Source: Diabrotica undecimpunctata (lineage: Eukaryota > Arthropoda > Insecta > Coleoptera > Chrysomelidae). From it: a DNA stretch of 64,000 bases. Position numbers and translations under genes: made by a program. The stretch covers positions 8,061,230 to 8,125,229 of the forward strand of contig NC_092803.1 in assembly GCF_040954645.1 (NCBI RefSeq), given 5' to 3'. A model generated the notes under the pieces. That model did no database searches and was not told the origin of the DNA. It saw only the letters and a program-made list of their open reading frames with translations. Of this stretch, positions 56,253-64,000 are shown piece after piece. How positions within the stretch are numbered: the stretch's first letter is position 1; each line of letters opens with the position of its first letter.

Positions 56253-58104
56253 TGATGTATACGATAGTCAAAATACTTCGTAGTTTATTTTGATAATTTC
56301 ATGTAGACAGTTCCTTACGATTCGAAAATCAAAACGTCGTAGTATCTTAGTGAGATTTAAAGATCAATATATTTTATTTTCCCTATTTGTATTGCATAAC
56401 CTTTCACTACTGCGACAAAAATATAGTTTCTCTTCTTTTAGAATATTCCTCTAAGACTTTCATCTCTTGTGTTTTCTTTGCATCCGTCGGTGGTTCAAAA
56501 AGCGATATTCCTCAAAAGTGCACGAGACTTTGCGGCATAACATTTCACATACAGCATTATTTTTATTACGATGTTTAAGTATGAAAAGACGATCTGAAAA
56601 CCGGCAATCCAAATTCAAATGTAAAAGGCAAAGAAAGAGCATCAAAGAGAACACATCCCTACGGGGCTGTGTTATGAATAATACGAAAACGGCGATATGC
56701 AGAAAGAGCTCAACATTGTTAAGCCATTACTGTAAGGTATATACGTATTTGCATGTAGAAATACAAGCATATTAAGTTTGTGTATATATAATAAACACCT
56801 ACTACTTTATAAATAAAATAATATGATTTTAACAATGACAAAAGAGTTGCCGCAAAAGCATAAGATCCATTCAAAAACTAGAAATAAATTTTCTAATTAA
56901 GTAACGTTTACAATTTACTCTAATTTAAAATAAAATAATTTAACCGCTTTCTAATTTGAATCATAGTTGGCGCAGACGATGGGATTTAAAAAGATTTTTT
57001 TATTTTCTTAACAGTATTACATTTTGAAGTCCTCCTGTTACAATAAATAGTATAGTCAAATACAGTAATTTAATATTTCCACTACCACTAAAAGTTATCT
57101 TCCTCCTGATTTCCCAAAACGTGCTTTAATAACCGTTCCGACTTCTTGCACTGATTAAATATTTTATAGCGCCAAATAACTACTATAAAATCTAAAATCT
57201 TATACAACTTCTTAAGCTGCTAGACTTCTTGGTGTTGATTAAGAGATAATATGAATATTCATTAAAAACTACTGAAGTTCTTCGCGGAAAAAGCTTAGCT
57301 TTTATTACTGGCGTCTTATTTCCCTTTTATTCTTATAGTTCAACACAAAGTTATAAAAGTGAGGGCGTGGATCGTTCAGCGGCAAATTAACAGTAAGTTG
57401 CGGTTTAAAATGTACTAAGTACTATTGAAAGTTATTTCATGTTGGGATAATTTGACAAAGACGTAAATTTTAATACAAATAAAATATTTATTATAATTTA
57501 ATTTTTGAAAAGAAAACAGAGCTATTGGCTTACACGGAAATCCAGATTTTTAAATACCTTGATATTGACGAATAGGCTGATAAGGAAGTGCTCACGGATG
57601 TTTTAATTGGTCGGCCAAGTGTATGTAAACACACTTAAGCCAGCAGTGGAATAGTCTAAGTAAGGAAGGGCTACTACACTTTCTAATTTTCATCTGTGTA
57701 AATCTGTCTCATGATCTGCGAGGAGATGGGGGCCTAAATTAAGTCAAAAGTTTGACCTAAAACGAAATTTTCTCTGTCTATTTCTTTGTTTTTTTCCGGA
57801 CTATTTATTTATTTAATATTAAGAAACGGCACAAACCCACTGTCAAAATTATACAATAATGCGGTATTAAAGAAATGAATATACTATAAAATGACAGATA
57901 AAAATAAAATACACATGAATAATGTTTGGAAAAGTATTTAGTGCTTGTGTAAATATTTTATTTCTCTTATTTTTAATACCTTTAATATAATATGATCTCA
58001 TTTACTGTTTATTTTGATTACTTATTTCATTGTTTTTCTATTAATTTTTCACGTTAAAATTGGTTATATTCATATTTTTTATCACACCTGAGTGGAAAAA
58101 TTCT
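56251..58104. other. AT-rich stretch, no supported gene
   Basis: An open stretch at 56467-56775 (plus) is cysteine-rich early and basic later but has no family I recognise. No repeat boundary seen. Confidence 0.4.
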
Positions 58105-58304
58105 AATGTAATTATAGGTTCGAATTGTTTCCAATTCCCTGTGTCCGAGTCTTCTCAATCGACGATGATAAAATAAAATGTTGAAATCGTGGAGTAAAAT
58201 ATAGTTTTATTGACAGCTACTGAATAGACTATAAACTGTAGTTGTTGTTGAGGTAAAAATTCATAATAGACTGCGTCTGCCAAACTAGTCCCCAAGCTAT
58301 ATTT
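58105..58304 (-). repeat. LTR-like dispersed repeat, copy 2
   Basis: Counterpart of 9868-10062. On the minus strand it contains an AATAAA signal and lies downstream of an envelope remnant read in the same direction, as a 3' LTR would. Similarity to copy 1 ends at its upstream (minus-strand) side, so only the R-U5-like end is shared. Confidence 0.55.
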
Positions 58305-58783
58305 ATAATCTCACTAAAATGCTACGACTCATCAAATAAGTGTATTGCCATCTGCATAGAACAAAAACCTTCGACTTTTGAAAGCTGGAAAATATAATTT
58401 GAACCAAGGAAATGATTGTAGGTATTTCCTCAATAAATATTAAGCAATCTATAATTTGCAGGAAGTTGAAGAAACTGTAGTTAAGCTACTAATCGATATG
58501 TTTCACAATTATACACGGTGAAACTATACAAATTCAGGAAATGCAAATTAGTGTGAGATTACAAATTAATGGACTAATTTGAGATTGAACATATTGGCCA
58601 CTCTGAAGCAGACGACCAATAGAAAATATGTAAATACATAAAATATAAAATAATAATAGTTTAAATTAATCACAACACTTCATAACATCATAATACTAAT
58701 TTACTCGGTTTTTGAATTATTATCTCACCCGAGTAATGCTACCTATAACTTGAATATTTAGAATTTTTGATTCAATTATACAT
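58305..58783. other. AT-rich stretch, possible U3-like region
   Basis: No gene seen. If the neighbouring repeat is an LTR, this would include its U3. That is inference only. Confidence 0.3.
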
Positions 58784-59570
58784 CTAGTTCAAATCTAAAT
58801 TCATTAAGTAAAACTGTCGTAGTAGGTGGGACTGTCCCGAAAGTTCTACGTAAATTTGGTTGTGATATCGTATGTCTTCGAGGCGCTGGAGAGGTTGGAT
58901 GCAGGAACCTCGATGCTTTGTTTTTTGGCTCTCTTGGCATTCCGAAGATATCTGACTACCTTCCACATAATGACAATCAACATAACAATGAATATAGTCA
59001 CTAGTCCTGTGGTTAAATGAGGAATCCACTATTGGTTGGCAGTGGTGTTCGGATATGTCTTGGTCCAACTGCTCTGCCTAAAGTACTATATTTGACAACT
59101 CACCTCCCCGAATGTCTATATTATTTCTGGGAATGTTAATCTGTTTTATTATTGGCCTCTGCATAAGCTCTTCGATGGGGCTGACGGGAGTCTTTAAGTA
59201 GCTTCCAATTGCTGTTTTCAATCCATTACTGGATGTGAGTAATGTTTTGTTCCGGGTCTGAGCAACGCATTTTGGTAACAGCTTTATAAAACTAATTTGA
59301 TTTACTATATGTTTAGATCGAGAACCATCGTACATTAGAGCTAAATTTATAGCCTACAGTGGAATGACTAGCCAGAGGTTCGGTGTGCTTATTTTCAAGC
59401 ATTTTTCCTTTATCATTTAAGATACAGTTCCGCTGGGTATCCATATTAATGATTGCCATAAATGAACATGCCAACTCTTCTTTGTTTAATTCTATACAAA
59501 TTCGTCTTTCGACGTATTATCCGCACGTTTATGGGAAAGTCGTTAATTTACACAAAAAAGCTTAAGTTAC
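58784..59570 (-). pseudogene. Retroviral-type envelope glycoprotein remnant (insect endogenous retrovirus-like element)
   Basis: The minus strand carries two open segments (59078-59335 and 58784-59068) in different frames. In one frame about 58950-59010 encodes a roughly 20-residue hydrophobic, membrane-spanning stretch. It is followed by a basic stop-transfer and a tail of about 40 residues to near 58830. Upstream is a Cys/Asn-containing ectodomain-like part. This layout, next to an LTR-like repeat of the same polarity, suggests the transmembrane end of an errantivirus-type envelope. At least one stop (near 59078) and several frameshifts break it, and gag and pol are absent, so it is not functional. 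Assignment is tentative. Confidence 0.4.
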
Positions 59571-60039
59571 AGCTATACGCGAACACGATTTTGTACATAT
59601 CACTCAATCGGTCTATTTAAGGAAGTCCCACCCCTCAGTGGGATAAGAACTGAGTAAGAGCTCGTGCCGTAAGCAATTATCTTTAAGTATGTAGAAAATA
59701 TTATTACTTCCCAGCGGCCGTCGACCATTTATTTATTGCAACGCGACGCCGAGATTTCGACCATTTTGACGCTGTTCTTCATATTTATTAAATCTACAAT
59801 ATTTAAAAAGGGTAAGTGTGTTTCTTTTGTGCTGATAATAATTTATGAGTTATGCCAATTGCATTTTTTTCTTGTTTTAATTACTTAACCAGCTACTTCT
59901 AATATTTCCTACAGAAACAATTACAATAAATAAGTACACTTATTTATACAAAGTACCGTTTTAAATTTAATATTTCCTTACTTCAAATAATACCAAAAGC
60001 TATTGATACATAAGTTAAACAGGTCTATCTCATGAGGTA
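59571..60039. other. Spacer, no gene seen
   Basis: A TATTTAAG string near 59613 and a GGGTAAGTG donor-like string near 59810 could be remnants of a promoter and leader, but nothing coding follows. Confidence 0.35.
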
Positions 60040-60490
60040 ACATGGAAAATTGAATTCTGATGAAGCGATCGGAAAGGAATGTGTAGACAAATTAGCTGAA
60101 GCAATTCAGGAGAATGGATCAATCAATCCATTAAAAAGCTTAAAAATAAAGAACAAGTCAAAGTTAAATTTTCTGATAAAAAGAGACTCACAGATTCAAG
60201 AAATTCATTATAACAAAATAAGAATATGGTCTACACAATTTAAAAGAACAGTTAGAGTAAGGGAAAACCAGATCAAAGTTGAATTTTCAAGTTATGTGCG
60301 AACAAAATAAAAATGAGATCCTACGAAAATCTGGTAAGCATCTTAATAAAACCCAGCTGTTTTATTGCCTTGTTGCATATAAGATCTATATGCAGATTGA
60401 AGGTCTAATTTATAATGTAATCAGTGTCAACTAGTAGGTTGGTAGAAGTTCAGCGACCAGGTAGGAAATCATGCTGACCAGCATTTAACT
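60040..60490 (-). pseudogene. Jockey/CR1-like RT fragment with internal deletion
   Basis: On the minus strand ADNLKNQLNAGQHDFLPGR and TSTNLLVDTDYI (RT fingers/palm entry, 60430-60490) pass directly into NLHIDLICNKAIKQLGFIKM (60330-60400), which normally lies 150 or more residues later. Weaker C-terminal text with RKFNFDLFFIFKLFNGLID follows near 60110-60190. The catalytic region is deleted. The plus-strand open frame over 60050-60310 is a shadow of this. Confidence 0.6.
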
Positions 60491-60644
60491 GATTCTTTAG
60501 ATTATCTGCCAAAAAATTGTCACTAAAGTCACTAAAGATTTTTAATAACTTTTAAACTGTTCGTCCTTGTCTCGTGTTGTGGAATGTATCAGTTAATGTT
60601 TATGACATTCACCATATATTGTTGGATAGCCTAATTTTGTCAAA

Positions 60645-60722
60645 ATGCCCCTGAAGTTGTTCTAGGAGCGAAAGTACTTGGGCAAGATTTAATAAAAACT
60701 GTGCTCGATATCTGCCTTTTAT
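60645..60722 (+). repeat. 78-bp dispersed repeat with hammerhead-like core, copy 2
   Basis: Same length and layout as 33132-33209. The core reads CTGAAGT, a stem GTTC/GAGC around TAG, then GAAA. The seventh base of the CUGANGA box is changed (A to T), so this copy would be weakened. It directly precedes a Tc1-like remnant. Confidence 0.45.
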
Positions 60723-60734
60723 TTGCTTAAGATA

Positions 60735-61358
60735 AAAAAAAATAGACTAAGATGGCCAAAAGAGACTCAGTCGCAATGGGATTCAACACAATGGAGTGAT
60801 GAGTCCAGATTTGAAGTGTGTGTTGGAGACAGAAGGAATCGCGTCATTCGCAGGAAAAATGAAGCTTTCCATCCCGACTATCTGAACAGAAAAGTCAAAT
60901 TTCCTGCAACTGTCATAATCTGGGCAGCTTGTCGTCCACAGGTGTGGTAAAGTTATATTTTATCGATGTAATTGTAAACACGGACAAATATTTGAATATT
61001 TTAGAAGAATCTCTTTTACCGATTATGGAACACCGTTTAACATTAGCGGAAGATTTTGTCTTTCAACAGGAGGCGCAGGTTGTGATACCTCAAAAAAGAG
61101 TTTAAAATGGATTGAAGACCAAGACATGCCACTTCTGAAATGGGTTTCTAATAGTCCCGACTTGTCCCTGATAGAGACTTTGTGGCGTGAAATGAAAAAA
61201 ACTTTGAGAAAACATCCTGCCAGGTCCGTCAACGGATTGAAGGAAAAATTGAAAGAAATATGGGATTCGTTTACATTACAATTTTTTCAGAACTTGGTAA
61301 AAACTATGCCTCGAAGAATTGTGGATGGCATTAAAAATAAAGGGGATGTAACTTAGTG
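60735..61358 (+). pseudogene. Tc1-like transposase remnant
   Basis: WSDESRFEVCVGDRRNRVIR with ATVIIWAA (60800-60950) marks the first catalytic Asp. FVFQQEAQ near 61055 is the second catalytic site, with the expected Asp replaced by Glu. SPDLSLIETLWREMKK (61150-61200) carries the final Glu, with Pro of the PIE motif changed to Leu. MPRRIVDGIKNKGDVT ends the protein (to 61353). The pieces lie in three frames and the N-terminal DNA-binding half is absent. Confidence 0.8.
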
Positions 61359-62337
61359 GTAAAACAAAATTTTTTTGTTGTTAATATTACATATTCTATG
61401 CGTTTTTTTTAAATTTATTATTATTCTGTTTAGTCAATAGTTTTCATTACGTTATAAAATATTATCTATAATTAGGAAATTCAAAAAAGTTGTTCAATGC
61501 ATTAAAACTTCTAAAATTTACACTGCGCTTTTATTTTTGTTCTTTAAAGTTTAATTTTCTTATCAATCTATCGTTGGGCCAACTGATATGGAAAGGGGGT
61601 TGTATACCTCATATATCTGCTATAGACGCTTTTATTAAATTGTCCCTTAGTAACCGCTATCTCAATACTTCTGAAACTTTTCTGGATCCCATCTCTATCC
61701 GTAGCACAGACGATAATCAAAACTGTGCCCGAAAAGTTTCAATTAAACCTCTCGCAACGACACAAAATAAAAAAAATTAAAGGGTCTCCTCATCCGAGTC
61801 GTCGCTAATTAGGCGTCTTCAAATACACAAATTTTAGACCGAAAGTTTTAGTCGAAATTACTCGTTCAGTTCCGCCGCCATCTTAATTGGAAACTGTAAT
61901 GAACAAAATGAATGTCCTCGTCGGCGGAAAACTGAATAAGTAATATGAGCAGGAATCTTTTACAAAAGTTGCGTATTTTAACTAGACGGTCAGCAGAGGA
62001 TTAGGAACTTCAGCGGAAATTGCAGCAAAGGGTGCTCTCGAGGTATAAAGTAACGGTAGGAATACCAATTTTTTGTTCAGTCAAAAAACTCGGTCGATAC
62101 AAAAATTACTGTAATCAGGCAGGTGATTATAAAACTTTGAGAACTAAGAAAAACGAAAGTGTTTACGATCATTTAAATACTTTTTACATTTTAAAGTCAC
62201 AGAAAGATGTTTAAGACTTTAAAATTTACAAAAACTAACTTTTTGCTCAGGAAACACTTAAGGGGAATTACTCTATATTGCTTTTATTCGCATTGTTTTA
62301 TTTTAGTGGAGCCACGTTTGGCTCAACTATTCGTATA
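61359..62337. other. AT-rich stretch, no supported gene
   Basis: 61490-61780 (plus) is open for 96 codons without a domain I recognise. A GC-richer patch lies at 61770-61930. Confidence 0.4.
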
Positions 62338-62633
62338 TACAGGGTGAGTTTTTAGTGCGAATTTATATTCCTCTTATAATTCTTGTTCTTATAATATAAG
62401 TCTTTGCAGTACTATAAGAGTATTTAACAAATTATAACCATTTTTATTTCAAAATACCATAATTTCAAAATTGTTAATGCATAAACAATTATTTATTTTA
62501 TATAATAAGGTAAACAATATATTGTAGTTTTTAACTTAATTTTAATTGAAATTATTGAGGAAAATTTGTATACAGGGTGAACTACGAAACAAAATTACGA
62601 TTTTCTCAATTTTTTTAAATAAATCACCCTGTA
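62338..62633. mobile_element. TACAGGGTGA-ended repeat pieces (mariner end or MITE)
   Basis: TACAGGGTGA begins at 62338 and again at 62571, and its inverse TCACCCTGTA ends at 62633. The 63-bp unit 62571-62633 and the 296-bp unit 62338-62633 are therefore both bounded by inverted ends. These ends are typical of the DUF4817-type mariner copies whose transposase tails lie to the right. Confidence 0.55.
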
Positions 62634-63332
62634 TGTTATTTTTGGGAAATATTGTATTTATGATACTCTTATTTTTATATAGCATTCTCTATACTTAAAC
62701 TCATTATTTTCCGAGATATTTTTAGTTTTCTTTAAATTTCGGAAATACATTCAATTTTTGTAAGTAGAAATAAGTATTGAGTATTGAGTGATAATATAAC
62801 AAAATTATTTTTATTCATAACCATAATATAAACCATAATAAGATGTAATAATTGTAACAATAACAATTATTGTGATATTAAGAGCGTAGGCGCAAAATTT
62901 CGGCCCAATGCTTTTTTAATGCATTCATTTTTTTCGAATCCTGGGAAAACTAATAAATATTTTCGAAAAATTTAAACGCAGAATGAAAGAATACATTATT
63001 ACCGAGGGCAGAAAGTCCCTTACAATAAACAAAAAGTTTCTTTTTAATAAGATATTTGAAATTAAATATCACACTTAATTTTCTCTTCCTTTTCACCCCC
63101 GTAACTTACTAAAATAAACATTATAGAAGTTTTCAGGGACTTTTAGCCCTCGGTAATAATGTAGTCTTTCATTCTGCGTTTAAATTTTTCTAAAATACTT
63201 ATTAGTTTTCTAATGAATGCATTTAAAAAGCATTGACCCGAAATTTTGTGCCTACGCTCTTAAGAAAATAGGTCTAAAGCAAATGTTCAAAATGTCCACT
63301 TTCAACTTCTATACAAGTTTGTAACCGATATA
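62571..63332 (-). pseudogene. Mariner-like element, 3' end with transposase C-terminus
   Basis: On the minus strand 63330-63285 reads LQTCIEVESGHFEHLL and stop, the last residues of a DUF4817-type mariner transposase. About 700 bp of non-coding sequence then runs to the TTCACCCTGTA end at 62571. A 380-bp MITE sits just after the stop. Upstream coding sequence is replaced by a second mariner copy starting near 63333. Confidence 0.65.
62881..63260. mobile_element. 380-bp palindromic MITE with TA target duplication
   Basis: AGAGCGTAGGCGCAAAATTT starts at 62881 and AAATTTTGTGCCTACGCTCT ends at 63260. Arms of about 140-150 bp share ATGCTTTTTTAATGCATTC-like, AAATTTAAACGCAGAATGAA and ATTATTACCGAGGGC blocks in inverted order. 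TA flanks at 62879-62880 and 63261-63262. No coding capacity. Confidence 0.85.
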
Positions 63333-64000
63333 CTGGGTGTTTCAAAAAGGTATGTCATAAATTAAATCACGCATTCCGGAGACAAAAATAAATTGATTGA
63401 AACCAACTTACCTTAGTATAAAAGTGTACACAAAAAAAGTTCCAGCCCTTTGAAGTTACAAAATAAAAATTGTTTTCTTGCATTATCTGCTAAACTACTT
63501 GACATTTTCTAATAAAAATGGACACGTTACTTTCTTGTTCTAAAATCATTTTTCATAAAAAAGAAACAACAAAATCTAAGCGCAGAGAAAAATTTTAAGG
63601 GGGGTGTGCAGCCCTAAATCCCCCCAAACTTTTGAGTACGTTCAAATCAAATGAATTTTGTGGCATCATTAGTTTAACACATTATTTTAAAATTTTTTTT
63701 GCCTTGTATCACTTTTACGTGCAACTAAATAAATGGCTTAAATGAATTAACAAGTACAGAAAATGTCTATAACCTCTATAAATATGATATTACAATAAAT
63801 GTTCAAAATGATATTTGCTTCAATACACATTCGGTATCGTTTTAATAAGGAAAACCGAATGCGCTGAAAAATCATATTTTTCTGAAGATATTGATTTGCA
63901 GCTTCAATTTTTCTAACCCTCGATTGTTGTTCGTCCTCTATTGTTACATAATACACTTTCTCTTTCATAAACCCCCAAAAGCAAAAGTCCATGGGGTTAA
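63333..64000 (-). pseudogene. Mariner-like element, transposase C-terminus, partial at window edge
   Basis: The outer end TACTGGGTGTTTCAAAAAGG (63333) is a mariner-type terminal repeat. On the minus strand 63747-63992 opens PMDFCFWGFMKEKVYYVT, the block containing the third catalytic Asp (D of PMDF). It continues to RYRMCIEAN, after which a one-base shift gives HFEHLL and stop near 63795. The rest of the gene lies beyond the right edge. Confidence 0.75.

Noticed and set aside
60050..60310. 86-codon plus-strand open frame
   Set aside because: The minus strand reads as a non-LTR RT C-terminus, so this is a shadow.
1..64000. CRISPR arrays, rRNA genes, bacterial operons or plasmid features
   Set aside because: None seen; spliced gene structure, non-LTR elements and Tc1/mariner transposons indicate animal nuclear DNA.

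Overview
The window looks like AT-rich, repeat-saturated insect nuclear DNA, plausibly from a beetle or a similar TE-rich insect. Reasons: many decayed APE-type non-LTR retrotransposons (RTE-like, CR1-like, Jockey/I-like, R1-like), Tc1 and mariner transposons, long-TIR foldback elements and MITEs, dinucleotide microsatellites, a captured fragment of the eukaryotic ER gene BAP31, and one spliced gene with GT-AG introns. There are no bacterial operons, rRNA genes, convincing tRNA genes or CRISPR arrays. The organism assignment is inference.

The one apparently intact, intron-containing gene lies at 11326-23651 on the plus strand. Four exons (11326-11458, 19421-21850, 23118-23246, 23419-23651) join in frame through three phase-1 introns and encode about 974 residues. 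The order is: a Ser/Asp-rich N-terminus with a duplicated M-D-T-F motif, a C2H2 and a C2HC zinc finger, a tyrosine-recombinase-type catalytic domain with nearly the full active-site set, and a C-terminal basic SANT/Myb-like segment. Just upstream (10931-10964) is a perfect 13-8-13 inverted repeat, the geometry of a tyrosine-recombinase core site. Degenerate copies of the same AATTGTGGCACC motif cluster within about 500 bp of both gene ends, each cluster next to a (GT)n tract. This gene with its flanking motifs is the best candidate for an undescribed system: a captive or still mobile animal recombinase with its own sites.

The rest is layered repeats. 1-583: RTE 3' end. 1070-3460: decayed RTE-like element. 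4086-5999: 1.9-kb foldback. 6316-7131: RTE stub with a 13-bp target duplication. 9868-10062: LTR-like repeat shared with 58105-58304. Intron 1 of the recombinase gene holds foldback repeats (12425-14735) and a degenerate RTE copy with a second one nested in it (16040-18690). 24318-26540 is an RTE copy carrying a nested RTE stub with an 11-bp duplication and an antisense BAP31 fragment. 27310-28870 holds I-like and Jockey-like pieces. 29040-31985 is an I-like element split by a complete 1600-bp Tc1 element. 35290-38225 holds I-like and CR1-like remnants, and 39430-41620 two fused RTE-type copies. 43500-46405 holds R1-like and other non-LTR fragments. 47835-49152 is a Tc1 copy whose open transposase frame has lost the catalytic Glu region. 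50900-51995 is a GC-rich island between direct repeats. 53110-56160 holds Tc1, RTE and mariner remnants. 58784-59570 is a decayed retroviral-type envelope remnant. 60040-61360 holds RT and Tc1 remnants. 62338-64000 holds mariner copies and a 380-bp MITE.

Apart from the recombinase gene and one weak two-exon candidate at 34080-34527, every recognisable coding stretch belongs to a transposable element or to a captured gene fragment. Most are broken by stops, frameshifts or truncation. Statements about families come from motif recognition by eye; no search was run.
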